A stretch of 64,000 bases of DNA. Origin: Wolbachia endosymbiont (group B) of Germaria angustata. GTDB taxonomy: Bacteria > Pseudomonadota > Alphaproteobacteria > Rickettsiales > Anaplasmataceae. The DNA is taken from contig NZ_OZ034691.1 of NCBI RefSeq assembly GCF_964026725.1, forward strand, positions 930,001 through 994,000, written 5' to 3'. The notes under the pieces are model-generated. The model did no database searches, was not told the DNA's origin, and was given only the letters and a program-made list of their open reading frames with translations. Below, in pieces: positions 30,011-39,584 of the stretch; position 1 is the stretch's first letter, and every line of letters begins with the position of its first letter. The translations under genes were made by a program, and so were the position numbers.

Positions 30011-30426
30011 TGTTTTTTCTTGCGAGCAAAATTTATATATATGATTAACATGGAAGAAGAGACGGTAAGCAATACACCCAGCTCCACTAAGAAAATACCC
30101 AATTTTTGACCTGTTCTACTATCAGCTGACAATATACTATAGGATAAAAAATTTTGGCCAAATAAAACTGTTATAATACCAGCTCCTCCATAGGTTAAAA
30201 TACCTAGTACGTTAGTAAATTTGATAATAGAGTAAGGTATTGCTTTTAAAGTTGTAGGTATATCAAATAACATAGAATATAATATTATCCCAGAAGCAAT
30301 AATTATTCCCGCCTGAAAACCTCCACCTGGAATATAGTCACCATGAAACTGTATGTATAAACCAAACAAAATGATAAAAGGTATCATCAAAAATGTTACT
30401 GCACTTAATACCGGATCTTTAATCAC
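30007..30426 (-). CDS. mnhB: Mrp/Mnh-type antiporter subunit B
   Basis: A 139-residue membrane protein of the MnhB family. The signature HGDYIPGGGFQAGIIIASG, with four predicted helices around it, is the family hallmark. It overlaps the preceding DUF4040 gene by 8 bases and mnhC by 4 bases, so the subunits are translationally coupled. Confidence 0.92.
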   Translation of the reverse strand: MIKDPVLSAVTFLMIPFIILFGLYIQFHGDYIPGGGFQAGIIIASGIILYSMLFDIPTTLKAIPYSIIKFTNVLGILTYGGAGIITVLFGQNFLSYSILSADSRTGQKLGIFLVELGVLLTVSSSMLIIYINFARKKKQ

Positions 30427-30943
30427 TTTCTTTCTCTTCTAATATTAACATTATACAAAGTGCAGCAGTAAAAACTACTATAGTTTCTCCAAATGTGTCA
30501 TAGCCACGAAAGCTTGCTAAAACAGCTGTCACTATATTAGGAATACCAATAGCTTTTTCAGTATTTTCTACATAATAAGGAGCAACGTGCAAGTGAACTG
30601 GAGCATTATGACTGCCAAAATCTGGTAATTGAATCATAAAGTATGATAAACATGCAGTCAAAAATAACATAAAAAAAAGTGTTGTGGGGCTATGAGATAA
30701 ATTTGCTTTGTAATTCTTTACCAAAGAGAGTGCTGCAAACGTAAAGACTGTGCTCAATCCTGCACCAACAGAAGCTTCAGTAATTGCAACATCTGGCGCA
30801 TTCATAATCAAGTACATAAGTGCAATAAGTGCACTAAATACACACATTAGAACAGCACTTACAATCAAATGTTTCGAAAGAACTATAAAAACTGTAACCG
30901 TGAGTAACAGCAAAAGTAATATTAGATTCAGTATTTCTAGCAT
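30419..30943 (-). CDS. MbhD/MbhE-like (DUF4040) antiporter subunit, equals the C-terminal part of MrpA
   Basis: A 174-residue membrane protein. The segment SALIALMYLIMNAPDVAITE followed by ASVGAGLSTVFTFAAL is the MbhD/DUF4040 core, with conserved Asp and Glu inside the membrane. The second half (DTFGETIVVFTAALCIMLIL) matches MbhE. In Bacillus-type Mrp these form the tail of the large MrpA; here they are a separate small gene, as in other Rickettsiales and in archaeal Mbh/Mrp clusters. Confidence 0.85.
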   Translation of the reverse strand: MLEILNLILLLLLLTVTVFIVLSKHLIVSAVLMCVFSALIALMYLIMNAPDVAITEASVGAGLSTVFTFAALSLVKNYKANLSHSPTTLFFMLFLTACLSYFMIQLPDFGSHNAPVHLHVAPYYVENTEKAIGIPNIVTAVLASFRGYDTFGETIVVFTAALCIMLILEEKESD

Positions 30944-30954
30944 CTTAACCTTCT

Positions 30955-31227
30955 TTAGTAGTCTTTACTTTTATAATAAGTACGCGCTAAAATATAACTG
31001 TTAGTTGAATTGGCTATCCATATTATAAAAATCAATAATATAACTTTAATAGTATTGATTGAAAATTCATTTTGCCAAGCAAAACCAATCAACAACAACA
31101 TTGCTCCACTAGAATCTGCAATACCTGCAGCATGTAGTCTAGTATAGAAATCAGGAAATACTACTACTCCTACGCTTGAAATGACTATTAAACAAACACC
31201 TAAAAATATGAGAATGGATGCTACCAT
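30955..31227 (-). CDS. mnhG: Mrp/Mnh-type antiporter subunit G
   Basis: A 90-residue protein with three membrane helices. VVFPDFYTRLHAAGIADSSG is the MnhG/PhaG signature. It sits between subunit F (6 bases upstream) and the DUF4040 subunit (11 bases downstream). Order on this strand is F-G-DUF4040-B-C. Confidence 0.92.
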   Translation of the reverse strand: MVASILIFLGVCLIVISSVGVVVFPDFYTRLHAAGIADSSGAMLLLIGFAWQNEFSINTIKVILLIFIIWIANSTNSYILARTYYKSKDY

Positions 31228-31233
31228 AAATTA

Positions 31234-31479
31234 TCAAAACAACATTAATCTCATTAGCGCTATAGTTGATATAAAGCTGATGCTAGCATATAGCAATGCT
31301 ATATCAATTAAAAAAAAATCATTCAGAATAATCGATATTGCTGTTATGAGTAAAACTACTTGTGTTGATAAATTATTGAATGCTAAAATCTTATTGTACA
31401 CATCACTTGACCTAAATACTATACAACATAACATTACACTCATACAGAACAAAAGCGCATAGATAGCAATACTAATCAT
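31234..31479 (-). CDS. mnhF: Mrp/Mnh-type antiporter subunit F
   Basis: An 81-residue protein with three membrane helices. MrpF-like: a short first helix, the polar RSSDVYNKILAFNNLSTQVVL loop-helix matching the family's GPTxxDRVLALD region, and a C-terminal hydrophobic helix (LLYASISFISTIALMRLM). It is the first gene of the antiporter run and lies 55 bases downstream of rpoZ. Confidence 0.82.
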   Translation of the reverse strand: MISIAIYALLFCMSVMLCCIVFRSSDVYNKILAFNNLSTQVVLLITAISIILNDFFLIDIALLYASISFISTIALMRLMLF

Positions 31480-31534
31480 TTATAAGCTATTTAACCTCTG
31501 CAAATTTCTAAATCTGTACTTCTTCACCACTATC

Positions 31535-31900
31535 TTAATCATCCATTTCATCATCGTGGCTTTCTTGACTTACATCCAGACTTGTGTTAAATTGATGATC
31601 AGAAAAATTTAACAAATTTGCTAGCTTACTTGGACTATTAACATAAGTATTATCTGTGTTTCCTTTCATGTGCTCCTTGCACCTTTTCACCAAAAGGTTA
31701 AACAACTCATGGGTATTCACCTTCTTTTCTGCTATTTCATATAAAGAAACTATCGTATCCTTATGATCTTTAAACTTAACCATTTCAACGGGATCGCTTG
31801 CCCCTGTACTCAAATCATGCGTTCTTTGACTTGCTAGAAGAACCAATTTAAAACGGTTATGTACCTGTTCTACACACTTTTCTACAATAGACTCAACCAT
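31535..31900 (-). CDS. rpoZ: RNA polymerase omega subunit
   Basis: Small assembly subunit that chaperones beta'. The 121-residue protein has the family core: VHNRFKLVLLASQRTHDLS (family NRFELVLLAARRARQL), followed by KDTIVSLYEIAEKKV. It is longer than the E. coli 91-residue form because of a C-terminal extension ending in acidic residues. A consensus-like promoter is directly upstream. Confidence 0.93.
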   Translation of the reverse strand: MVESIVEKCVEQVHNRFKLVLLASQRTHDLSTGASDPVEMVKFKDHKDTIVSLYEIAEKKVNTHELFNLLVKRCKEHMKGNTDNTYVNSPSKLANLLNFSDHQFNTSLDVSQESHDDEMDD

Positions 31901-31923
31901 AAAATACTACCTTGATAAGCTTT

Positions 31924-31952
31924 ATACTATATCACAAAAAATAAGATGTCAA
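31924..31952 (-). promoter_or_regulatory. Candidate rpoZ promoter
   Basis: On the complement, perfect -35 TTGACA (31947-31952), 17-base spacer, -10 TAGTAT (31924-31929). The start point would be near 31917, about 17 bases before the rpoZ ATG, leaving a very short leader. It could also drive the antiporter genes downstream. Consensus match only. Confidence 0.6.
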
Positions 31953-31960
31953 CTTCGGAT

Positions 31961-32257
31961 CTATTGAGATCCAATTCTATATTCTACTTTTTCTTCTTTA
32001 GCTTTTACTGATTGATTTCCTGTTATTGTAATTGTTATTTCATGATCAAGCTTTTTCAAAAAACCTAACAGTCTCTCTAAAGAAAAACCACTTATCTTAC
32101 CACTTTTAATTTGTGACACCTTTGGTTGATCAACACCAAGTTTCTCAGCCGCACAAGCTTGAGTCCAAGTATTTTTTCCTATAATTTTACTTATTATGTC
32201 AAGCAATTTTTTTTTTATTGCTTGACTATCCAGATTGTTTAATGATATTGTTTCCAT
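31961..32257 (-). CDS. Small HTH (XRE/HigA-like) regulator
   Basis: A 98-residue DNA-binding protein if started at the ATG at 32257; an in-frame ATG at 32347 is much less likely because the region between holds the promoter palindrome. The HTH is WTQACAAEKLGVDQPKVSQI followed by KSGKISGFSLERLLGFLKKL, which is the XRE fold in the form found in HigA-type antitoxins and in ParE/HigB-linked regulators. No toxin gene is next to it on either side, so it may be a solitary regulator or an antitoxin left behind. A perfect palindrome upstream suggests it represses itself. Confidence 0.8.
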   Translation of the reverse strand: METISLNNLDSQAIKKKLLDIISKIIGKNTWTQACAAEKLGVDQPKVSQIKSGKISGFSLERLLGFLKKLDHEITITITGNQSVKAKEEKVEYRIGSQ

Positions 32258-32284
32258 AATTTTTACTCTCACATACCAACTAGC

Positions 32285-32317
32285 TATATTAAATATTATA
32301 TCATAATATTTAATATA
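32285..32317. promoter_or_regulatory. Palindromic operator candidate upstream of the HTH gene
   Basis: Two perfect 15-base inverted arms (32285-32299 and 32303-32317) around a 3-base centre, built on TATTAAATATTAT. It lies about 30 bases before the HTH start and contains a TATAAT-like sequence read toward the gene, so a protein bound there would block the promoter. Autoregulation is inferred. Confidence 0.55.
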
Positions 32318-32347
32318 CCAATATATTAATAGTATATAACTTGTCAA

Positions 32348-33116
32348 TAACTATCTGATACTCAAAATTTTAAATTGACTATAATTTTTATCAAAATACT
32401 AGTAATTTCAAACTATTATTTTGTAAAAAAACTTACTATTAAAGAGAATAAGTTGAAATTGCAAAGTTTAAAATACAGAAATAATCATTTTACAAACTCG
32501 TTTTAGAGACTGTATATGATCTCAAGAAAGGAATAAAGCAGGAGATAGAGTATGTAAATTATGAAAACAGAGCAAGATGAGTAGGAGAAAAACTGAGTAG
32601 AGTTCTGTAGAAAGAAACAAAATCAAGAAGATTTAGGATGTATTTTACATAGTGTTACAGGTCCTAAAAAGTGGCTTCAGTGAATCAACAATGTTTTCAA
32701 AATGGCAAGATTATTTTAATAAATGAAGTAAAAAACATAGCGGAAGTAAAGAAAGTGTTTTGAAACATATATAAAAAAGTAGTTGCAAAGAAACAAATAA
32801 AAGGATGTAACTGTAGAGATCTTTGCCGTATTGTCAAAAGGTAAGTCTCTAATACTCTTATAGAAAAGTGTAGACAATCGTGATAAGCAAAATTCAATAC
32901 TAGCTTACAAATCGTCTTCTTGCTTCCACCGCTTTGCTTCTAAAAAGATTATGAATAGACCCTTAATATCCGAAATTTATACCTCTATATTTATTTTAAT
33001 ATAGGGATTCATTTCAATTTTTAAAGTTTCTATTTAATGAGAATGCTATATCATATTCGTAATTTAATTTAAATATCTGTTGCTTCTAAAATACTATTTG
33101 GTTAGTAAATAAAATC
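32348..33116. other. Gene-free stretch before purE
   Basis: About 770 bases with no reading frame I can support on either strand. The region is AT-rich and, around 32480-32900, purine-rich on the plus strand with short broken frames; it may be a decayed gene that I cannot identify. The purE promoter should be in the last 100 bases. Confidence 0.45.
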
Positions 33117-33617
33117 ATGTCTAATACAGAAAAAATGAAAAAGGATGTTGCTGTAATTATGGGAAGCGAGTCGGATTATGGCACTATGGTGCATGCTATT
33201 AACCTATTAAAAGAATTGGAAATTTCACATGATGTATTTATAATATCCGCACACAGAACACCAGAGAGACTCTTTAATTTTACTAAGTCTGCTCAAGAAA
33301 AAGGCTTTAAGGTTATTATAGCTGGTGCAGGAGGAGCGGCTCATTTGCCTGGTATGGTTGCATCGCTCACTTATTTACCTGTTATCGGTATTCCTGTGCA
33401 TAGCAAACAATTAAATGGGCTAGATAGTCTATTATCTATAGTGCAGATGCCAAAAGGTGTTCCGGTTTCAACAATGTCTATAGGAGAGAGTGGAGCATGC
33501 AATGCCGCTATTACTGCTGCATCTATATTGTCGATTTCTAATAGTGAAATTGCAGATAGATTAAAAAAATGGAGAGAGGAGCAAACTCAAGCAGTAAAAG
33601 AAAAACCAACATTATAA
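33117..33617 (+). CDS. purE: N5-carboxyaminoimidazole ribonucleotide mutase
   Basis: Moves the carboxyl group of N5-CAIR to give CAIR in purine synthesis. The 166-residue class I PurE has [14 protein letters not shown] at the nucleotide-binding start, the catalytic-His block [25 protein letters not shown], and [20 protein letters not shown]. Its stop TAA overlaps the mutL ATG by one base (TAATG), so the two are coupled. Confidence 0.97.
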   Translation: MSNTEKMKKDVAVIMGSESDYGTMVHAINLLKELEISHDVFIISAHRTPERLFNFTKSAQEKGFKVIIAGAGGAAHLPGMVASLTYLPVIGIPVHSKQLNGLDSLLSIVQMPKGVPVSTMSIGESGACNAAITAASILSISNSEIADRLKKWREEQTQAVKEKPTL

Positions 33618-35446
33618 TGGCAATAGTTCTTTTAGATACAAAAACCATAAATCGTATAGCAGCAGGAGAGGTAATAGAAAGGCCTGCAAGTGTGGTAAAG
33701 GAATTAGTGGAAAATGCAATAGATGCCAGAAGCTCAGAGATAGAAATTAAGATAGAAAGTGGTGGGCGTAACCTCATTACTGTAATCGATGATGGTAGCG
33801 GAGTAAAAAAGGATGATTTAGAACTTGCGTTTATGCGCCATGCTACTTCAAAATTGAGTGACAGTGAATTGATAGAGATCAAGCATCTTGGCTTTAGAGG
33901 AGAAGCTTTGCCTTCAATTGCAGCAGTAAGCAGAATAAAATTATCATCTAAGGCAAGCAAAGTAGATCAAGCATGGTCTATAAGGTATGAGGGGGGAGAA
34001 AAAATAGGAGAGCTTGTTCCTTATCCTTTATCGATAGGAACATATATTGAAGTACGAGATTTATTTTTTGCCACACCAAATAGACTAAAATTTCTCAAAA
34101 CCGAAAGGGCAGAAACACAAAGCATTGTTGATATTGTAAACAACTTAGCAATGATCAATTATGGAATTGAGTTTACTCTTATCTCCGATAATAAGAAACT
34201 TCTTAAGTATGCTAAGCAGACCTCATTATTTAGCAGGCTATGCGAAGTAGAAAAAGAATTTCATGAAAACTCTTTGCAAATTAGTGAAGAAGAAGATGGC
34301 ATTAGACTTACAGGATACATCTGTAAACCTACTCTCAATCGTAGCAATTCAACTCAGATCTATACATTTGTTAATGGTAGACCAATTAAAGACAATCTAC
34401 TTATTGGCGCAATCCGTTATGCGTATCATGATCTTATTCCAAGCAATAGATATCCCTTTGCAGCGTTGCACTTAGAGATACCGTATGATCAAGTAGATGT
34501 AAATGTGCATCCAAATAAATCAGAGGTAAGGTTTCAGAACAAGAGGCTAATATATGAAATAGTGAGAAGAGGGCTAATAAAAGTATTATCAAAGAGAATA
34601 GATCTTGCAGAAACTGTGGTGAGCCAGACTGAGATAACAAGGAATCATCTATCATCAGATCCTTTTAGTAGGTCTAGTCTTAAAAATGAATTTTATGGAA
34701 GAAGGTCTGATCCTTTTGAAAACCAGTTAATGAGAGAATTTACTTCTCCAAATATAGAGACAAAAAGCTTATCAGAACATTCAAAATCGTTTGATTATAC
34801 TGGTATGCAAAAATCTCCTCCGCGAGCGGAAACTACAATTTTGGAAAAGAAACAAACCGATCTAATAAGGGACTATCCACTTGGGTTTGCACACTGTCAA
34901 ATCTACAATACTTATATTATTGCCGAGGTAAGAGACAAACTAATTATAGTAGATCAGCATGCAGCCCATGAAAGACTAGTATACGAGTGCTTAAAGGAGA
35001 AATCAAGTATAAAAAGACAAAAACTTCTTTTGCCTGAAATGGTTGAAATCAAAAATCAAGCTGGAATGGAGATGATTAAAACTTATAAAGATAAACTTTT
35101 TGAGATGGGTTTTGAGATTGAAATTAAACCAGAAAATAAGATCATAGTAAAAGAAGTGCCTGCAATCTTAGGAACAGTAGACACAAAGAGAATGCTCATT
35201 GATATAGTGGATAGACTAACAGAAATAGAAGATATATTACCTATAGAGGATAAGGTGAATAAAATACTAGCCACAATTGCTTGTTATGGATCAATAAGAG
35301 CAGGCAGAAAGATGAAATTGGAGGAGATGAATGAATTATTGAGGCAAATGGAAAAGACACCTTATTCTGGACAATGTAATCACGGAAGGCCAACCTATAT
35401 AGAAATGAAATTAAGCGATATTGAAAAGTTATTTGAGCGAAGGTGA
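33617..35446 (+). CDS. mutL: DNA mismatch repair protein MutL
   Basis: Mismatch-repair ATPase that links MutS to strand cutting. I placed the start at 33617, overlapping the purE stop by one base; an earlier ATG at 33569 lies inside purE. The 609-residue protein has GHKL motifs [20 protein letters not shown], the nucleotide-binding DDGSGV, and FRGEALPSI, a transducer domain up to about 330, a low-conservation linker, and a C-terminal dimer domain. [12 protein letters not shown] (near residue 450) matches the DQHA(X)2E(X)4E endonuclease motif, so this MutL probably nicks DNA itself, as in bacteria without MutH. Confidence 0.96.
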   Translation: MAIVLLDTKTINRIAAGEVIERPASVVKELVENAIDARSSEIEIKIESGGRNLITVIDDGSGVKKDDLELAFMRHATSKLSDSELIEIKHLGFRGEALPSIAAVSRIKLSSKASKVDQAWSIRYEGGEKIGELVPYPLSIGTYIEVRDLFFATPNRLKFLKTERAETQSIVDIVNNLAMINYGIEFTLISDNKKLLKYAKQTSLFSRLCEVEKEFHENSLQISEEEDGIRLTGYICKPTLNRSNSTQIYTFVNGRPIKDNLLIGAIRYAYHDLIPSNRYPFAALHLEIPYDQVDVNVHPNKSEVRFQNKRLIYEIVRRGLIKVLSKRIDLAETVVSQTEITRNHLSSDPFSRSSLKNEFYGRRSDPFENQLMREFTSPNIETKSLSEHSKSFDYTGMQKSPPRAETTILEKKQTDLIRDYPLGFAHCQIYNTYIIAEVRDKLIIVDQHAAHERLVYECLKEKSSIKRQKLLLPEMVEIKNQAGMEMIKTYKDKLFEMGFEIEIKPENKIIVKEVPAILGTVDTKRMLIDIVDRLTEIEDILPIEDKVNKILATIACYGSIRAGRKMKLEEMNELLRQMEKTPYSGQCNHGRPTYIEMKLSDIEKLFERR

Positions 35447-35853
35447 GAAGTTATCACAAATATGTATAGATTATACAACCCTAGTTTCGTCATCTCAAAA
35501 CTCAGATACACAATTGTTTGAACATTGCAATTTGCAGGTAATTTGCATAGTAGATAATGTCATTCCATCACTTGACAATGATTTATTACGCAGCTACTTG
35601 ATTAAAATTAAGTTTCCTAAATCCCAGGCATTGTCTTTTATGTTAATAATTAATATACAACTAAAAATACTTATCAAAAACGACAATAAAGAGTTTAAAA
35701 AAAGCCAGAAAATTCTATAGAATCAACCGTACTATATAGAGAAAAGAAAGTGTATGATAATATTCTTCGTTTCAATTTGCAAACAAAATAGTTTTGCATT
35801 TTTCGATAAGATTAAGTAATATCAACGTATTAGTTATACAATTAATAATTTTT
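35447..35853. other. Intergenic gap between mutL and hflK
   Basis: About 400 bases. An open frame at 35421-35720 has no recognisable domain, overlaps mutL and lacks a ribosome site, so I do not call it a gene. At 35558-35585 there is a fragment of the palindromic repeat (AATGTCATTCCATCACTTGAC). The hflK promoter should lie before 35854. Confidence 0.5.
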
Positions 35854-36879
35854 ATGGATGAGCGTAATCCTTGGAATCTTGGAAAGAAACCGTCAGGTCC
35901 AAGTAATGAAGATATTTTAAGTAAAGCTGTGTCTGATATAAGATGCTTTTTTAATGGCTTAACCAGAAATAGAGGGAAAAAACCTTATTTCATCATTTTC
36001 ATTGTTTTGTTGTTTTATTTTTGTACTGGTTTCTATATTGTCCATCCGAGTGAGGAAGGTATAGAACTTACTTTTGGCAAATATTCCAATACAGAAACAT
36101 CTGGTTTGCGTTATCACTTTTCCTACCCTATTGGTAAGGTTTTTAAAGTGAATGTTAAAGAAGTAAATCGCGAAGAAATTGGGATAAGCAGCTCTTATGG
36201 GCGAGATACAGATCGTGGTGAAGGAGTGATGCTTACCGGAGATGAGAATATAGTCAACGTTAACTTTGAGGTCCAGTGGCGAGTTAGAGATGCCAAAGAT
36301 TATTTATTCAAAGTGCGGGATTATAAGCCTGGTTTCAGCGTTAAAAATGCTGCTGAAAGTGCTATGAGAGAAATAATAGGTAAAAATACGATCTCTTTTG
36401 CACTCGAAGGTCAAGGTAGGGCTGAAATCTCCAGAGATACTAGAATTTTATTGCAACAGATTCTTGATGGATATCAAATGGGTATAGAAATTTTATCTGT
36501 TCAAATGAAAAAAATTGACCCACCAGAAAAAGTGATTAGCTCATTTAGGGATGTACAAAGTGCTCGTGCAGATAAGGAGCGTACTATAAACGAAGCATAT
36601 GCTTACAGTAATGATATTATACCTCGTGCAAAAGGTGAGGCAATAAAGATAAAGTTAGATGCAGAAGCATATGAGAACGAAATAATAAATGAAGCGAAAG
36701 GTAATGCAAATCGCTTTTTATCTCTTTATGAAGAATATAGACAAAATCCTTCTCTTGTTAAGAATCGTATTTATCTTGAAACTATGGAAAATATTTTCAG
36801 CAAGGTAGATAAGTTTGTTATAACAGACGATCTGAAAGGTATGTTCTCTTATTTACCTCTTACAAATTTAGGGAAATAG
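35854..36879 (+). CDS. hflK: FtsH protease modulator HflK
   Basis: SPFH/band-7 membrane protein that forms the HflKC cage around FtsH. I chose the ATG at 35854 because MDERNPWNLGKKPSGP is the typical HflK start; an earlier in-frame ATG at 35794 adds residues with no family match. The 341-residue protein has one membrane helix (about 44-64), then GIELTFGKYSNTETSGLRYH, the band-7 domain, and a coiled coil rich in Ala, Glu, Lys (about 225-285). hflC starts 2 bases after its stop. Confidence 0.94.
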   Translation: MDERNPWNLGKKPSGPSNEDILSKAVSDIRCFFNGLTRNRGKKPYFIIFIVLLFYFCTGFYIVHPSEEGIELTFGKYSNTETSGLRYHFSYPIGKVFKVNVKEVNREEIGISSSYGRDTDRGEGVMLTGDENIVNVNFEVQWRVRDAKDYLFKVRDYKPGFSVKNAAESAMREIIGKNTISFALEGQGRAEISRDTRILLQQILDGYQMGIEILSVQMKKIDPPEKVISSFRDVQSARADKERTINEAYAYSNDIIPRAKGEAIKIKLDAEAYENEIINEAKGNANRFLSLYEEYRQNPSLVKNRIYLETMENIFSKVDKFVITDDLKGMFSYLPLTNLGK

Positions 36880-36881
36880 TC

Positions 36882-37754
36882 ATGAGTAGTAATATTAAAA
36901 TTGTTTTTGCTTTTATATTTGTTGTATTATTGATTGCCTTATCTAATTCAATCTTCGTTGTTCAAGAAACAAAACAAGCGATAGTTATACAACTTGGTAA
37001 AGTCGTAAAAGATGTTAGGGACAGTGGTTTATATTTTAAGCTACCATTTATAAATAACGTAGAATTTCTTGATAAGAGAATTTTAGATCTAAGTCCTGAT
37101 AAAACTCCAAGGGAAGTGATAACTGCAGATCAAAAGCGTATTATAGTAGATGCTTATGCAAAATATAAAATAATAGATCCTATCACTTTTTATCAAACTG
37201 TGAAAAATGAATCAGGGCTAGTTAGAAGATTATATCCTGTCATAGAAGCTCACATAAGGGAGAATATAGGAAGATTTTCATTAATTAGTTTATTGAATGA
37301 AAAGAGATCAGAAGTTATGCAATTAATTCAACGTGGAGTTTATTCTGAAGCTGGAAAATTTGGCATAGAAATAATAGATGTAAGAATTAAGAGAGCAGAT
37401 CTACCAGAAGAAAATAGTTCTGCAATATTTCGCCGCATGCAAACTGAAAGGGAAAAGGAAGCAAAAGAAATTAGAGCAGAAGGAGAACAAGCTGGACAAG
37501 AAATTAGATCAAAAGCTGATAAATTAAAAAGGGGAATTGTCTCTAGTGCAGTAAAAGAATCACATGAAATAAGAGGCCGTGGTTATGCTGAAGCAACTAG
37601 AATCTATAATGAGGCATTCAAGGTTGATGAAGAGTTTTTTAACTTTTATCGCTCTATGAAAGCTTACAGTAAATCATTTGCTGAGGGTAATACTAAATTT
37701 GTGCTTTCACCAAATAATAATTTCTTAGATATTTTGAACAAGGGATGGAAATAG
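36882..37754 (+). CDS. hflC: FtsH protease modulator HflC
   Basis: Partner of HflK. The 290-residue protein has an N-terminal membrane helix, then VVQETKQAIVIQLGKVV (the family start of the band-7 domain), RIIVDAYAKYKIIDP, a coiled coil from RMQTEREKEAKEIRAEGEQ, and the C-terminal FNFYRSMKAY block. hflK-hflC-degP run with gaps of 2 and 3 bases, so one transcript is nearly certain. Confidence 0.95.
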   Translation: MSSNIKIVFAFIFVVLLIALSNSIFVVQETKQAIVIQLGKVVKDVRDSGLYFKLPFINNVEFLDKRILDLSPDKTPREVITADQKRIIVDAYAKYKIIDPITFYQTVKNESGLVRRLYPVIEAHIRENIGRFSLISLLNEKRSEVMQLIQRGVYSEAGKFGIEIIDVRIKRADLPEENSSAIFRRMQTEREKEAKEIRAEGEQAGQEIRSKADKLKRGIVSSAVKESHEIRGRGYAEATRIYNEAFKVDEEFFNFYRSMKAYSKSFAEGNTKFVLSPNNNFLDILNKGWK

Positions 37755-37757
37755 TTT

Positions 37758-39212
37758 ATGAAAATTATTTTATCTATATTTGCATATTTTTTAATTTCAT
37801 TTTCTTCATATGCTAATCTGTTTGCAAAAACAGTTGCAGATTCTGTATGCAATTGCAACCAAGGTCTTGCTGACACAGTGGAAGAACTGATTCCTGCAGT
37901 TGTAAATATTTCAAGTGAGCAAATAGTTAAGCAAGAGAATAACAGTAGAACTAAAATTCCTTTTACACCAAGAAATAATTTCTTTGATGATTTTAGAGAA
38001 TTTTTTGAGCATTTTGATCAATTTTTTGATAGAGCTCCTAGTGTTAACAGAGAGGTGACATTGCTTGGCTCTGGATTTATTATAGATAAAAGTGGAACCA
38101 TAGTAACCAACTATCACGTTATTAAAAATGCTCAAGATATTACAGTTACTATGAACGATAATACTTATTTCAAAGCAGAAGTTTTAGGCTATGATGCAAA
38201 AACTGACCTTGCTGTGCTTAAGATTAATTCTGATAAAGATCTTCCTTTTGTTGAATTTGGTAATTCTGATAAAGCAAGAGTTGGTGATACAGTTATTGCA
38301 ATAGGTAACCCATTTGGTTTAGGTGGCTCTGTGAGTACAGGAATTATATCTGCAAGATCTAGAGACATTAGTATTGGTACTATGAATGAATTTATTCAAA
38401 CTGATGCTGCAATTAACAGAGGCAATTCAGGAGGACCACTATTTCATCTCAATGGAAAAGTTATAGGTATTAATACTGCTATTTATTCCCCATCTGAGTC
38501 TGGTGGTAATGTTGGTATAGGCTTTGCTATACCATCTAATCTAGCTATTTCAATTATTGACACATTAAAAAGTGGTAAAAAAATAAAACATGGTTGGCTT
38601 GGTGTGCAAGTTCAGCCTATAACAAAAGAATTTGCTGAATCCTTGGGTTTAAAAGATATCAAAGGTGCATTAGTTGCAAGCGTAGTAAAGGGCAGTCCTG
38701 CAGAGAAAGGAGGAATCAAAGTAGGTGATATACTATTAGAATTTGACGGCAAAAAAATTGATAGAATGACGCAATTACCTCATATGGTTTCACGAACTGA
38801 GCCCGGAAAGAAAGTACAGGTTAAGTTACTTAGAAAAGGTAAGGAAGTCAATATCAAGGTTGCAATCGAGGAATCTACAAATGATGATTCAGGTAATAAT
38901 CAAGAAGAAAATAAATCAACATCTAGTTATATAAGTGGTTTAACCGTTTCAAATTTGCCAAAAGAACTAAAAAATAATGCACCCACAAAGGGTGTAGTAG
39001 TTACTAGTGTAGATAGTAGTAGTAATTCTACACTACGTGTTATTAAGAAAGGTGATATAATTATTCAACTAGATGGAATCGATATTGAAAATACTAATGA
39101 TTTTCAAAAACAAATTGATTCAGCAGTAAAAAAAGACGGCAAAGATTCAGTAATGTTGCTTATTTACCGCAACGGCAATCAATTTTTCACCTCAATCAAA
39201 TTGAAGAAGTAG
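37758..39212 (+). CDS. degP: Periplasmic serine protease DegP/HtrA
   Basis: Envelope protease and chaperone that removes misfolded outer membrane proteins. The 484-residue protein has an N-terminal signal peptide (about 1-21), the trypsin-like domain with catalytic His in TNYHVIKN, Asp in KTDLAVLKIN and Ser in NRGNSGGPLF, then two PDZ domains (about 270-365 with HGWLGVQVQPI, and about 390-484). It follows hflC by 3 bases, as in many alphaproteobacteria. Confidence 0.96.
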   Translation: MKIILSIFAYFLISFSSYANLFAKTVADSVCNCNQGLADTVEELIPAVVNISSEQIVKQENNSRTKIPFTPRNNFFDDFREFFEHFDQFFDRAPSVNREVTLLGSGFIIDKSGTIVTNYHVIKNAQDITVTMNDNTYFKAEVLGYDAKTDLAVLKINSDKDLPFVEFGNSDKARVGDTVIAIGNPFGLGGSVSTGIISARSRDISIGTMNEFIQTDAAINRGNSGGPLFHLNGKVIGINTAIYSPSESGGNVGIGFAIPSNLAISIIDTLKSGKKIKHGWLGVQVQPITKEFAESLGLKDIKGALVASVVKGSPAEKGGIKVGDILLEFDGKKIDRMTQLPHMVSRTEPGKKVQVKLLRKGKEVNIKVAIEESTNDDSGNNQEENKSTSSYISGLTVSNLPKELKNNAPTKGVVVTSVDSSSNSTLRVIKKGDIIIQLDGIDIENTNDFQKQIDSAVKKDGKDSVMLLIYRNGNQFFTSIKLKK

Positions 39213-39477
39213 CTATTTATCTAGCTGGTCATGAAAAAATTGCTTGACAAATTTAACTAGCTTCTTTATCCTGAGGGTAAGGGTGTTTCTGTAGATTAAT
39301 AAAATTTGTCCCTATACTGAAGACCTTTCCAACGAGGTTATGGAAGAACTAGATTTCAGTATCAAGCACTGGAACGATATCATCCATAAGATGAAAGAGC
39401 TGGAGTGGTAAGAAGTTCGATAATACAAAGCATTTTTATGCTCAGTTGTAAAAAAACAACTTTCTTTCACAAATCAA
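39213..39477. other. Intergenic stretch with palindromic-repeat debris
   Basis: Together with the promoter region up to 39584, about 370 bases without a gene separate degP from the collagen-like cluster. Around 39336-39400 there are broken pieces of the palindromic repeat family (GAAGACCTTTCC, AGTATCAAGCACTGG), like those of 44600-45105. Confidence 0.5.
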
Positions 39478-39506
39478 TTTATAATTAAATTAGTGTAAAA
39501 TATAAT
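39478..39506 (+). promoter_or_regulatory. Candidate promoter of the collagen-like cluster
   Basis: -35 TTTATA (39478-39483, 4 of 6), 17-base spacer and a perfect -10 TATAAT (39501-39506). Start would be near 39513, giving a leader of about 70 bases that ends with a strong ribosome site (AAAGGAGG at 39572-39579). Confidence 0.45.
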
Positions 39507-39584
39507 TATATTTTCTGATCATCAGTATTAATCAATAATTAATACCCATCAATTAATTATATCTAATCGCAAAAGGAGGTGGAA

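Noticed and set aside
32697-32897. 66-codon frame in the gap before purE
   Set aside because: Low-complexity hydrophobic sequence, no ribosome site, no family resemblance.
35421-35720. Open frame of 99 codons after mutL
   Set aside because: It overlaps the end of mutL, has no ribosome site and no family resemblance, and contains a palindromic-repeat fragment.
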